From the NCBI GenBank assembly GCA_001557505.1, contig LSAX01000013.1, positions 1-64,000 on the forward strand: 64,000 bases of DNA, read 5' to 3'. Each line of letters begins with the position of its first letter. Within the stretch, counting starts at the first letter, position 1. A program made the position numbers and the translations under genes. This document shows positions 48,915 to 60,609 of the stretch, one piece after another. Under the pieces are notes generated by a model. The model saw only the letters and a list, made by a program, of their open reading frames with translations. It searched no databases and was not told the DNA's origin. This stretch comes from Reticulascus tulasneorum (taxonomy: Eukaryota > Ascomycota > Sordariomycetes > Glomerellales > Reticulascaceae).

Positions 48915-50475
48915 ATGGCTTCCTTCCCAACTGCTGTGCGGCCAACTCAGAAGGCCATCCGCAACGCTCTACGGACGCGAGGAATCTCCGATATTGCCAT
49001 CACTCGCACTGGCAAGCCAATTCTTCGGACCCAAGGCGGAAGGTATGCACAAGAACTCCATTGATCCTAACCAACCTTGCCTCTAACTCCTTGGCTTTTT
49101 CTAGGTCATCGCTCGGAGGTACCTTGACTCTCTGCTTCTCCCGAACCCGACTTACTCCGAGATCTAGGTCACACAGCGACGGTATTTGGCGCAACGGGTG
49201 CTTTGGGACGATATATTGTGAACCGATTAGGTAGGCTATAGCTACCTGGTATCTCATGTCGATACTTGCTCATTGGAACTCTTTAGCACGCCAGGGATGC
49301 ACTGTGGTAGTACCCTTTCGGGAGGAGATGGCCAAGCGCCATCTCAAAGTCACCGGCGACTTGGGACGAGTGGTCTTCATTGTAAGCCGGTACCCTATTC
49401 CCTTAACCTTACGGCTGGCTAGAGCTATCCACTTAGGAGTGCGACTTGAGAAACACCCAATCGATCGAAGAAAGCGTTAGACACTCGGATGTAGTATATA
49501 ATCTGGTCGGCAGAGACTATCCAACCAAGTAGGTTGTTGTATGCCCGAAGCAGTGCGCACAGGACACTAAGGCTGCTTACAGGAACTTCTCGTTGGAAGA
49601 TGTCCACGTCGAGGGAGCCGAGCGAATCGCCGAGGCCGTCGCGAAGTATGATGTTGATCGATTCATCCATATGTCAAGTTACAATGCCGACCTTTCTTCA
49701 CCCTCGGAGTTTTTTGCAACCAAGGTATGTGGTTCTCATGCCAAATCGGAGAAACCCAGGTGACTGACTTGGTCTGCAGGCACGTGGCGAGCAAGTCGTT
49801 CGCAGCATATTCCCAGAGACAACCATCGTGAGACCAGCGCCAATGTTCGGATTCGAGGACAACCTTTTGCTCAAACTAGCTGGCGTTCTCAACCTCTTCA
49901 CCTCCAACAACATGCAAGAGAGGTTCTGGCCTGTTCACGTACGTCTCCTGGACAGCATTGCAGTCGGTATCCACTGACAACGGCAGGTGATTGATGTTGG
50001 GCAAGCGCTCGAACTAATGCTCTATGACGATGCTACAGCATCCCAGACATACGAGCTTTATGGTCCCAAGAACTACTCGATGGCAGAGATTGCTAAGCTC
50101 GTTGATCAAGAAATATACAAAAAGAGACGGCATATCAATGTTCCCAAGCAGATTCTCAAACCAGTTGCCAGCCTTCTCAATCGGGTTCTCTGGTGGCCCA
50201 TCATTTCTGCCGACCAGGTAGAGCGAGAGTACATTGACCAACAGATTGACGAAACGGCAAAGACTTTTAAGGATCTGGGCATTGAACCTGGCGAAATCAG
50301 CAAATTCACTTATCATTACTTGGTACGTGGCTTTGTAACCCGTTACATCCGTCCCCAATCACTCACACCCATGTAGCAAGGATACCGTAGCTCCAATTTT
50401 TACGACCTTCCACCAGCGACAGAAAAGGAAAAGAGGGAAGAGCGTAAATATTTACATGTGCTTGACGACCAATGA
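48915..50475 (+). CDS. nuo-40: NADH:ubiquinone oxidoreductase 40 kDa (NDUFA9-type) subunit, 375 aa, nine exons
   Basis: Accessory subunit of mitochondrial complex I with an SDR-like, NADPH-binding fold. Exons: 48915-49042, 49105-49118, 49168-49230, 49287-49381, 49437-49528, 49583-49724, 49780-49938, 49987-50322, 50377-50475; every junction is in phase. A basic N-terminus serves as presequence. The Rossmann loop is VFGATGALGRYIV (G55, G58, G61). Then VVVPFREEMAKRHLKVTGDLG, DVVYNLVGRDYPTKNFSLEDVHVEGAERIA, FIHMSSYNA, RPAPMFGFEDN, FWPVHVIDVGQAL and TYELYGPKNYS follow. Exon 2 is a 14-nt micro-exon, and several exons are under 100 nt. Introns are 48-62 nt. The very fragmented structure means a single-ORF view misses the gene's N-terminal half. 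Confidence 0.94.
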
Positions 50476-50940
50476 GCAGGTAGCGTCGTGCAGCCGGTGG
50501 TAAGATGGCAATCCACTAGTTTGGCAATTGGCTCGCCAAGTAGTGTGTATATATAGACCTACACTAAGCTTTGCAAACGTAGCTAAACTTGAGCAATCGC
50601 TGTATAACCTGAGAACTGTTCGAGATGTGTGAGTGTGTATTGATCAAGAGTCCGGCGTTGCAGAGGCGTACCAGCAGCCATTCGATTGTAGTCTGTCAAT
50701 TGGATTTGAACTCCATAATTTTCGGGACCACCCAAGTTCTTTCTCTGGCTATAAATCTCTGGTCATGAATCCACCGAAACGAGCCGAATGCCTAAGCAGA
50801 CGATTCATTGAACAACCAACCACAAGATAGAACAAACTAACATAGTCTACTCGCTGTCTAGGTAGCTCTGTTGTGTCGCCGGCGCAGTGGTCGCGAAATC
50901 CTGCATTGCAACTTGTCATCCCTACCTTTTGCAATTAATT
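50476..50940. other. Intergenic between the complex I gene and EFM5
   Basis: 465 bp in a tandem arrangement: 3' flank of the first gene and promoter of the next. A 65-codon frame at 50633-50830 has no motif. Confidence 0.5.
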
Positions 50941-51968
50941 ATGGCCGAGACGGATAGCGATGACGAGCCAATGTGAGACTGCACCAAGATCTTGGAGCAT
51001 CACTCGACAACTTAAATCACTAACAGCATCACCCAGAGCACTGTCTTCGCACGCCTTGGCGGCCTTGGCAGAGTTTAATGCCGAGCGCGATGCTCACCAG
51101 GAGCAGTTCGAGAGGCTGAAGGCGGAGGCAGAAGAAAAGTCGACGCATGGCGCCGCGATGTCCATGGCCGCTTTCACTGAAGATTGGAACAAATCACAAT
51201 TCTGGGTACGGTTTTTCATCTCTGCCAAGCAAGAGTGGCTCGGGTCGCTGATCTGGACCAGTATTCGGAGGAAACTGCTACGCTGCTGGCCAAGGAGCTC
51301 CTCAATGGCGCAACCTCCGAAAGCACCATTGTCGTTGTTTCTGCGCCGAGCGTCTTTGTCGCCCTGCGTAATCTCCTGGTAAGAGACCGTCTTTGCTCCA
51401 GGGGACTGTCACTAAAAAGAAGTCGAGGGGGCGCGGGAGTCAGCGCAAGATAATCCAAAGATAGTCCTGCTCGAACATGATTCGAGATTTGAAGTTTTCC
51501 CCGAGTATGTCTTCTACGACTTCCAGCAGCCTTTTAAGCTCCCAGGTATGAAGCAATGAGACCCCATCATGTTGTTGATGGGACCTTTAATGAGACTCTG
51601 CGTGCAGGCGAGCTCAAGGGAACTGTAGATCGCATCATATGCGACCCTCCGTTTCTGAGTGAGGATTGCCAGACTAAGGGTGAACGATTCTACATCAAAC
51701 TTACCCATGGCTTTACTGATTGTTAGAAATAGCTGCCATGACAGTCCGGTGGCTGGCCAAGCCAATTGTCGCACACGGTGTCTCGCAAGGGAAACTTATT
51801 GTTTGCACTGGAGAGCGCATGGAAAGCCTCGTCACGAAACTCTACAAGTTACTAGGCCTGCAAACTACAACTTTCGAGCCCAAGCATGCCCGAGGTCTCA
51901 GCAACGAGTTCTACTGTTATGCCAACTTTGAGTGTGACCGCTGGACCTGGCGACCTAGAACCAACTAG
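50941..51968 (+). CDS. EFM5: eEF1A lysine methyltransferase Efm5 (N6-MTase-like fold), about 247 aa
   Basis: Class I SAM methyltransferase that in yeast modifies a lysine of translation elongation factor eEF1A. Exons 50941-50972, 51037-51205, 51262-51378, 51428-51545, 51608-51679, 51733-51968. The acidic start MAETDSDDEP leads into IALSSHALAALAEF after skipping the nearer CTAACAG acceptor in favour of ACCCAG, which alone keeps the frame. Next are WNKSQFWYSEETA (exon 2/3), VVVSAPSVFVAL, IVLLEHDSRFEVFPEYVFYDFQQP, and the catalytic DPPF (D158-F161) in RIICDPPFLSEDCQTK. C-terminal AAMTVRWLAKP, KLIVCTGERM and LSNEFYCYANFE are typical. The start of exon 4 is uncertain: GAG acceptors at 51427 or 51439 both keep frame. 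The length is close to yeast Efm5. Confidence 0.9.
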
Positions 51969-52221
51969 CCACAGGGATAACGTTCGGAGGTGGGATAGGA
52001 CGAACGGGCTTGTTGTACTAGCTTAAGGTAGAGTTGGTCTAACTTTGCAAGTTCAGACATCTCTTGCCACGATGCCTGCAGCGTTAATGCATGTTTACTG
52101 TCTCCAGCGCCATGAAATGCTCATACCGCTCCACTCCATAACCCGCAATCCGTCGGCCTCCATGCCGCCACCAACAATGCTTATTCACCTACGACAGGTA
52201 GTGTTTCTATTTCTGCGATCG

Positions 52222-54167
52222 TCATGCAAGAGATCGTATGATATAAAACAATAAGTACGCCTGTGCGCCTAATACCTCTGACTTGGATGCAAGCTCGACT
52301 TTGTGGTCGTTGAACATGAACCACTGTGTAATCCGGAGGTTAGGGAAGTAAAGAAAATGGAGGTGTGGATGGGACTAACTTGGTCTGCTACACGGCAATA
52401 CGAAACGTAGTGACCTATTCATGTTCACGTGAGAAGATGGTTCCAGGCAGACTCAGAGGGATTACTGACCCGTCTCAATCTCACCCACATGTACCACGAC
52501 ACTAAGGAGGTCATACGTGCAAGATCTAGAGAGCTCAAAGGCCTCCTTGGTGTCCTGGCCCCTCGCACGATTTGTATACGGCAGCATGTTCAGCTGTAGC
52601 GGAAACTGAACAGGCGTATCGATCTTTGAAGCGGCTCTATCGTGCCTACCTTGCTTGAACTCAAACCTCTAAAGCCACAGTAAGCAGTCGCATCGACAAG
52701 TAACACCAGATTTGAGATCACGCTTACCTTGAGTTGAATAGATAGAACATTGGGCAGACGCTTGATGCTGGTGTGCCTCCTCGCTTGCTGCGTCGAGCTA
52801 CAGTTGTGGCAACGGTACTCACACTTGTCCGACTTGACATATTCCTCGTCTAGACACTCTTGGAGCGAGAGGCTGGGTATCTTCTGTGCCCCTTTCTTGC
52901 CCCTTTTATGGGCTAGGTTTTCCAGCCCCAAACTGAGATCCAGAAATGACTGGACTGCGTTCGTGACCCCGCCACAATGCTGGCAAGTTGTAGTGCTTTG
53001 CAGTTTGCCATAGAATGTTTGATGGATGATGCAGTTGCAGCTATGCTCACTTCCCGTTTCTGGCTTCTTCCCATCACCGTTGCGCTCGTGAAGATCCTCA
53101 GCCAAAAACTGGAAAAATTCATGGGCATCTTGCTCTTTGGTAGTGACTAGGTTTTCGAAAGCCTTTTTCTCAGAAATCCAAAAGCCAGAGAGGATGTTTG
53201 CTGCAGTGTAGCCATTGGTGTTCTCGACCGCATAGAAATCCTGGAACATGTCGTCCATTGCGCAACTCAGACATTGAGGGATGCTGCAATCGTTGCTTTG
53301 GTGGCCATCACTCAGATAGAAATTGCGCAGTAAAGGATTGTGCAAGAAGCTTTGCAGTACGACGTTCTGGTAGCAGGTTGCGCCGGCATTGTATATTCCC
53401 CGAAGTCCGTTTGCCTTGCAGGACGCTGTCGTGGTATTCGAGGAGATATACAGTGGATTATCCTTCATGGAGTCTGTGAATAGTTCGTCGTGCTTCCTCT
53501 TGCGACCTATGGTTTACAGTAAGTTGCCGGATGTATAGTTTGGGGAAGGGCGGTTGTCGAGCAAGCACGTCCCCAAGGCTCATACGGAGCCAAGAACTGC
53601 TCGATCAACCAAGCCAAAGCTGGAAACGGAAGTTATCTCACTTGAAAAGGTCCCAGTGCCAATTTTCCGTACCCTCAACTCCTCGAGGGTGGGATCCCAC
53701 ACTAGGTCATCACATATCTGACAGTATAGGGCCCCGCTCCGAGAGTCGACATCTATGCGTTGTTAGCAGAGCCTAGATGAGCAACGGTAAAGGAATGCTT
53801 ACAAAAGCGGTGTTGTTTTTTGCTTCCGTGCTTTAAACGGTCGTCTTCGGACACAATGGTGGAGCATTGGAGGCAGAGGTAGTTTGAAGTCAGAGACGTG
53901 AGAGGCAGACCATCCGGGTTTTTGGAAGTCTGTGGGACAAGTGGAGTCTGGTCGAATATGTTTTTCAAGATCATCTTATAATGGTGAACAGATTGGTTCG
54001 TCACCTCCTGTGACTGAGACAGAAGCCGCTGGACATGCTCTTTATCGAGGTCGTCAGCGGGCGACCAGTCGACACTGCGTACCACATAGACAAAAGAGGA
54101 ACTCACCACAGCCAAAGATAGGCGTTCCTGGTGAGGGCGACTTGACTTTGGCAGTCTTGGGAGACAT
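52222..54167 (-). CDS. UBP8: SAGA-type ubiquitin carboxyl-terminal hydrolase Ubp8 (USP22-like), 507 aa, seven exons
   Basis: Deubiquitinase that removes ubiquitin from histone H2B as part of the SAGA complex. Exons (minus): 54167-54107, 54039-53803, 53752-53642, 53506-52728, 52668-52470, 52414-52380, 52323-52222. The N-terminal ZnF-UBP domain starts FGCEHVQRLL (across intron 1) and includes YLCLQC, H at QHRF, and YVDSRSGALYCQICDDLVWDP (across intron 2). The USP domain has the Cys box GIYNAGATCYQNV (C181), the zinc-binding TTCQHCGG and YRCHNC pairs, QLKRFEFKQGRHDRAASKIDTPVQFPL, and the His box GHYVSYC (H464) with WFMFNDHKV. Exon 6 is only 35 nt and carries the His box; its first Gly is split by the intron. 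The end at AYLLFYIIRSLA matches the family. The gene is convergent with EFM5 (253 bp between stops). Confidence 0.93.
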
Positions 54168-55427
54168 TGGTGTCGTTGGTCTGGTGGCCATCCTTATGTA
54201 CGAAAACGGCCAACAGCCGTGAGATTGGCAATATAGAGGAGGAACAATCGGGGCCCTTCGTCGTAGTGGCCGTAAGGATGTTGGACTGCGGTCTCAGGTT
54301 TGTAGACAGCCTTTCGACGACGGCGAGCGTGGAACGGGGATTCTGCTATGCTGCTCGAGTTCAAAATCTACCGGTCGCAACCTAATGTAAGAAAGCGTCT
54401 GCAAGGCTTCAATCAGTCACGCTGTAGAAGCAGGAGAGGAAACATTGACAACAGTACCTCAGACACAGCTATAGCAGAGCTCTCTCTGGGATGGTAGAGA
54501 GTGGCTTGCAGCAGGGTGATGCAGAGTGATACCTTCTTGAGCTAATCGTCAAGCTCGAGAACAGGCAATGCAGTCACTTAGAAACAATTTGCTGCAGGGC
54601 GACCAATGTGATTGGCACAATAAACTGGCAAAGGTAAATTGGTGGTTTCTGTCGTTACAGTTGCGGTGATCATTTAGAAATTGAAGACACAGCTCGGTGA
54701 CGATCCCTGAAAGATGCAAATGTGGTTCCAGCCCACTGACAATTCGAGCTTATCGGCACCTGATCGGGACGGGAGAGCTTATCAGGCTGCCGTCAAACCC
54801 CTGGAACCCGGCAAATTCCACTAGCTCCCCAGCGCACGTCAGGGGTTTCAAGGACTGAAGCTGACCAACGCCGAAGGTCCGTTAATTACCTATAATTATG
54901 CCATCTGTTGGTACGGTTTAAGGTAGTTACAGCTGCTTGGCTTGCCTCGGCTATGCCAACCTTCGTTCCTACCAAAGCAATAAGATACACACGGCTGTCC
55001 TGTCTGACCAGAATCCAAAGAGCTTGGAATGACGTGTTTTATTTAGTTGTTTAATACTGTACCAAACTGCCTCTGCAATTGCTTCTACCTTAAACTGAAG
55101 TATTTGACCAGCTCTCTCATTTATGGCGTGCTTGGGTGCTCACCAATGCTGCCGCTAGTAACCCGCACCGCATCTCCACCCCTCATCCCCTCTCTCCATC
55201 TCTCATAACTTGTCTGTCTAAGAGAAGCACGTGTTATGCACCACCTTCGCGCCGCGATTGCATAACAACTCTGTGGATTGGTGCTGCTTCGTACGAACAT
55301 GTCTCTTTCTCCAGGTCGAGCATTACGGTGTATATCATATGCTAGTTATTGACAAAGACTGTGCCATCCTACACTGAGCCTTACTACCAAGAACTGGAAC
55401 CAAGCTCGGTTGAGCCACCATATCAAA
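54168..55427. other. Intergenic between divergent UBP8 and metallo-beta-lactamase genes
   Basis: About 1.26 kb, promoters of both genes. No frame over about 70 codons, no repeats or RNA genes seen. A pyrimidine-rich stretch precedes the lactamase-fold gene (55180-55215). Confidence 0.5.
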
Positions 55428-56285
55428 ATGGCAGTTCAGCTTGTGTCTCTCCCAGAGGTCGAGCGCCTGAGCCCATCATGTATTCGCATACTCGGCGGTA
55501 ATCCGGGAAAGTTCACACTACAGGGCACGAATACGTACTTGCTGGGGAACGGGCCTCGTCGGATCCTGATTGATACCGGCGAGGGCATGCCTTCCTGGAT
55601 AACAGCAATCACATCGACTCTTGCCCAGGAGAATGCCACAGTCGAGTCTGCGCTGATCACCCATTGGCACCATGACCACCAGGGAGGCATTAAGCAGCTC
55701 CTGCAATTGTCTCCCACCACCAAAATCTACAAGTGTAAGCCCGAGGATGGACAGCTTGACATCACGGAAGGGCAGAAGTTTGTCGTTGATGGAGCCACCC
55801 TGGAGGCGGTGCACACACCAGGTCATACGATAGACCACATGGCTTTCGTCATGAAGGAAGAGGACGCCATGTTTACGGGGGACAATGTCCTGGGTCAGGG
55901 CACCGCAGTGTTTGAAGACTTAGGCATCTATCTCGATAGCCTGCATCGTATGCAAAAACTGTTCAGTGGCCGCGCATACCCAGGCCATGGCCCGGAGATT
56001 TCCGACGGGCCGGCCAAGATATCGGAGTACATCAGTCACCGAAAACTCCGGGAAGACCAAGTAGTTAGCACGTTACGAAAGGCGGAGGAAAAGAAGACGC
56101 CGGCCGCCGACGGTGACGCGTGGACTGCCATGGAATTGGTCAAGGTCATTTATCGTGACGTGCCGGAAGAGCTCCATATACCAGCTTGCGGCGGGGTCTT
56201 GCAAATCCTCGCGAAACTAGAGAGAGAGGGACGGGTTGTTCAAAAGGACAAGCTCTGGAGGTTGAAGGACCGTCCAGTATTGTGA
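55428..56285 (+). CDS. Metallo-beta-lactamase fold hydrolase, LACTB2-like, 285 aa
   Basis: Single exon. The ATG at 55428 starts MAVQLVSLPEVERLSPSCIRIL. Core motifs are NPGKFTLQGTNTYLLG, LIDTGEG, the metal-binding THWHHDHQGG (H79, H81, D83, H84), HTPGHT (third site), and FTGDNVLGQGT with the bridging Asp, then YPGHGPEI. The C-terminal 90 residues (SHRKLREDQVV, GGVLQILAKLEREGRV) form the winged-helix-like extension characteristic of LACTB2, an RNA endonuclease of mitochondria in animals. Related fungal proteins act as thioesterases beside non-reducing polyketide synthases, but no polyketide synthase lies in this window, so the housekeeping LACTB2-type role is favoured. The C-terminus is intact. 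Confidence 0.9.
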   Translation: MAVQLVSLPEVERLSPSCIRILGGNPGKFTLQGTNTYLLGNGPRRILIDTGEGMPSWITAITSTLAQENATVESALITHWHHDHQGGIKQLLQLSPTTKIYKCKPEDGQLDITEGQKFVVDGATLEAVHTPGHTIDHMAFVMKEEDAMFTGDNVLGQGTAVFEDLGIYLDSLHRMQKLFSGRAYPGHGPEISDGPAKISEYISHRKLREDQVVSTLRKAEEKKTPAADGDAWTAMELVKVIYRDVPEELHIPACGGVLQILAKLEREGRVVQKDKLWRLKDRPVL

Positions 56286-59200
56286 GCAGAGGAGTGGCAG
56301 CGAGATGGTAACTCCACCTTTGCCGGGCCGCTATCGAGGAACGTCGCACATGAGATGTACTCGGTCCGGCCGGAGTGCAGGGGGAAGATATCGGCGCGGC
56401 TGGGATTCCCGCCGGGATAAACAACCGGTCTTCATCATGTCTTCCACACAAAGCCAGCCCGCTTTCTTTCCTACGCGAATGATGCTACTATTTGGTTTTA
56501 CTCCATGTATTCGTACTACCACTTACAAGCTCGCTTATCCAACTGACGCAACTGAGTTGGCGTTATCTGCTTTTTGAATGACTAATTGGGATTGCACATG
56601 CTCCTTGTATTTCCGGTCCTTGCTACAACAAATTTGCGCTGGTCACAAGGACTTTCGGATAGTTCGGAAAGTTCGGAGGAGGGAAGCCTGAGTTGCTTAT
56701 ATGATCAAGGATGGAGGTAACATCTAAGAATTTAGTTACTTTCGCCATAGCTACCTATGCATGTACATATGGTGTTCGCCCTGCCCGTGGTGGGGTTATT
56801 GCAGAAATAAGCATTGGTCACTTGCGAATAGAGCCAGGCCGTGGATAGAAACAAGCGGACTGGCGGGCAATCCTTTCTCGCGCACTGGATGCTGACGTGT
56901 GTCAACCACTGCCGAGCATCTACATGTTAGTCACCTTGGGTACCCTCCCCGGGACTGTTCGTCAGCCCGCCGGGATTCGCACTGTTAGGAGGTAGCGAAC
57001 ACACATCATGCGTTCCCATCAAAGTCCGAAACAGCGGAGTCAATGTACTGATGTAGCAAAACCACAAGACTGGCCAGCTGCCGCCCAGCAAACAAGTAGC
57101 CTGGTAGGTTCGTTTGTCCTAGCAGGTGTGAAGATGGAGGGTCGAGTAGGACCTTTTTGTCCGGCCAGGTGTCAAGAGCAGTGTGATCTGCTCCCTCCAC
57201 CCCCGGCAGGAAGAGGGTCGGGCTCCCTCCGACTTACACGCCGGCCTGGGTTTTCGGTGGCGGATGATTCGTCCACAGTGCCCAGGAGGGAGGACCGGAA
57301 TTACACGAGTACATGCATTTGATGCATCTCGTCGACTTGGGAAGCGACGCGATGGGAGAGACATGGTACGTCTAGCATTGATAATACCCAAGAACAGAGC
57401 CACCCATCGAAAATGGGAGGTCAGCGCTGTAGTAACCGTCTAATTGTGGCGTGCATACCCCAACCTCGTGTCGATATTGTTCGCCAGTCTTGGCTCCTTG
57501 GCCATGACCTCCCAAGCAACAAAGGCACCCAGAAGACGTCCGAGAATGGTCGATGTACTCTGCACAAGTCTTATTATCCACCGCGGCCAAGGCACTCAGC
57601 GGGCGGCAGAGAATTGGCAAAACACCGCCATGACCACGAAGAATCTCTGTCGCCCACAGGATCATGGAGTCAAGACTGATGTGGGCTACGACGGAGTCTG
57701 ATGCATTGTCGTCGCCATTCTTCAATCACAAACGGCCCACAAAAGCCTTACCACGCGGCAGTGGCCCACCCAGGTTCTCTCCATGAGCTGAGGTACGTTT
57801 AGTTATAATCAATGGGCGTCGAAAAGCGGTTTCTTGGCCCCCATTTAATCCTCCGCCGTTCTGTCCCATGGTGGGGTCGCCTGCCGCGGAAACGTCACAC
57901 ACACGTATGCAGGCCTATCTGTTGCGCTGTTCTGGCGATGGACTCCTCCACGAGCACAAAGAAGCTTGTGGAGGGGTGCTGGTTATTACGCCCGCGTGAT
58001 GATCGATAGAAAAAGACGCCACTCTGGAATGCAGGACGTGGGCCCCGGGGTTTACAGACCAGAATGTCCGCTGCGGGTACGGACCACTCTCACAATCCCT
58101 TGTATCTGCCTATTGGATCGCGAAACGGACCCTGTCAAGAGAACTAGCTGCGTGCAACGGTGGAAGCTGACCTCGGCATTAACCCACCCAACCTCCAAAA
58201 CCCTTCTTGCATACGTTGTAATATATATTGTAAATAGTACCAGTTTGACAGTGGGTGGTAGAGCCTCCGTATTAGTACCACGTACAACAAGTCTAGGGAA
58301 GATGTGCGAACCAGCACCATTGTCTCCAGCGGGTAGGGTGGTCATTTGACACAACCTGATGCGCTTGCACGCTATTCAGTGAACCAGATGCAAAATCCCA
58401 CCGCCCAAGATATGCACTTCCATGGTTAAAGATGAGTTTGGTTGGCTCGCTGGACATGGCAATGTGGACGATATGCACAGTGTAGGCCGACCTCTGGTTA
58501 CTGTGGGAGTTGCCTCTGATGCCTACCACCTTACACCTTGGCAACTTGAATCGGATCATACATACATATGCATGGATGGGTAAAGGGATTTTACCTGTAT
58601 GTACGTACACATGTGCATTATTGGGCCGCCCCATATCGTGCCGTGAACACCAGAAGACTTGAAGCCATCATGATCCCAAGCCCATTAGTACCACGTAGTG
58701 GTGGTTATACTTCTGCGGGCTTTGGATCTCAAACTTGTGTGTCCTGGATCTTGCCAGGGTCAGCTCTTTCCAAACCATCCGAGCAAAGCTCAGAGAAACC
58801 CCGTCACAACTTGGGCACCATTTCATTCGTGTCTATGTCATAGCGACTGTTATGTACTGGCTTGTCTGTCTGTCTGGCACACCTCAGCGCCCCAAGGATG
58901 GAGAAAAAGCAAACCCCTCCCAGAAAGAACCCCTCTCCAAGCGGCCGAATTTCTTCCCACCCGTACCTTAGGTAGGTGACTCGAAACTCCGTGTCTGAGC
59001 AGAATATTCCCGGTCCGAACATTGAATTTTTGTTTAGAGCTCTTGCAGAACCGGGCGTGTTTTGTTTCGTCCCCTGGAAACTTTGGCCCTATACCCTGGA
59101 GCCACCATGGACACATGGGACATATACCGCACCCACGTCGTGATATGTAATTAAGTGAGGAAAGATAGGTGACCGTGCTCAAGAAATCTTACGAACTACA

Positions 59201-60609
59201 TGCAAAGAAATAATTGCGACGGGAGGGGATGATGATGGGCAGATCTGCAGATGTACAATCCCAGGTATGCCTACCACTACCGCCCGGATTTGCTCGCTCA
59301 CTAAGTGCACTCGCTTTGACTCCGTGAACCGGCCCGTCTGATCAACCGCAAACCTCGATATGCGTATATAGAGACTGGCGATACTAAGGCATAGCTTCTC
59401 GCAGCATCCATTGCCCTTCCTCACCTGGAAACATGCCTCTTTGAGTCGGGCATTTGTCTACAGCAGGTGCATACAGTCGGAAGCAAAGTCCATAAGTACT
59501 GTACGCTAGCGGAATGAGCTCCGGGAAAGGCACTGGATTGCCTACTACAGCATCTGGTTAGAATATGTACAGTACCGCGTCCTCCTCCCGTTTGTTGTGT
59601 TGCGGCATATGCACGCACAGTATGCCGTAGCTCCCGAAGTACCGACCCTCCGCAACTAATTTCCTAGTCAAGGTATCCCATGTACCTGTCATTACTTATT
59701 AGTCAGGTAGTGGGAATGCCTTCTGATTCTCGGCTCGGTCAGCGTCTGGTCGTTGATAATACTCAACGTCATTGGCACGAGCCTGCCGCGAACGACCCCT
59801 CATGCTTGGCTGCATTTGCTGCGTACATGGCACAATTATATTGTGTGCATCAGTACATAATTACAGGGCGCGCAGGGGTTGACATGGGCCGGCTTACCCA
59901 TGTCTCTTACATGATTAGCGCCAAAACAGAGCCCCCCCCCTCCACCTCGAATCCACTGTCCGCTTGCGCGGAATTCTCTACCGCCGCTTTCCTTAACTCA
60001 CGCCGTCAATTTTTATCCCTCTACTTTTTTTTCTTCCCTCTGTCCTTGTGCTCCCATTTCCTTTTTTGGCCTGCTTAATTTCTCTTTTTGGTGGAGTTGA
60101 TCGGAAGCTTCGGATACCACACGGGCTTTCCGTCCTGGCAATGGCTGCTGTACAATACACACAATCTAGGTATCTTTCCGGCGGCGAAACATTCTGCGCA
60201 CGGCTTGTCTGACTGCTCTCGTCGAACTTGGAGTGCCGAGCATTGTCATCAACAAGTACGTACTGGGATGAGAGAGGCCAAGGAAGCTATACATATCTGG
60301 GCTCGCCTTGTCGCAAACAGCGTGGCAGCTCCCCTCCCCCTCTGACTCTTTCTTCCCTCGAGTGCCTCTTCATTGAATGCCATCCCCCGCTCTTTCCATT
60401 GAGCGCAACAGGATCTCGTCTCTCGGGTCCCCATTTCACGTCCACCACTTGACCCGAGACAGCCTGACCCTCTCTCTCTACTGCCAGTATCCGTTGCGCA
60501 TCCGTCCTAGACCAGCGTACCGTCTCCGATTTGCGCCGACGTAAGAACAAGGAATCGCCCGTCTCCCACCGAGGCTCCTTGTCCACATAGAACTTGCCGA
60601 GTATCCTTG
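56286..60609. other. 4.3-kb gene-poor stretch before YTP1
   Basis: No gene recognised. Frames up to 132 codons (59680-60078, +) and 117 codons (57372-57725, -) overlap others on the opposite strand and have no motifs. Features seen: a 14-nt direct repeat at 58271-58284 and 58684-58697, a C-run at 59932-59940, and a pyrimidine-rich zone (59930-60090 and 60320-60500) that probably forms the YTP1 promoter and 5' leader. The length would allow a non-coding RNA, but nothing in the sequence proves one. Confidence 0.4.

Noticed and set aside
55428..56285. Metallo-beta-lactamase gene as part of a polyketide (anthraquinone-type) cluster
   Set aside because: No polyketide synthase, oxygenase or transporter lies nearby; all neighbours are housekeeping genes.
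57372..57725. 117-codon minus frame in the gene-poor region
   Set aside because: Overlaps two plus-strand frames of similar length and shows no conserved pattern.
58271..58697. 14-nt direct repeat (ATTAGTACCACGTA) about 400 bp apart as element ends
   Set aside because: No inverted repeats, target duplications or coding remains between the copies; could be chance.
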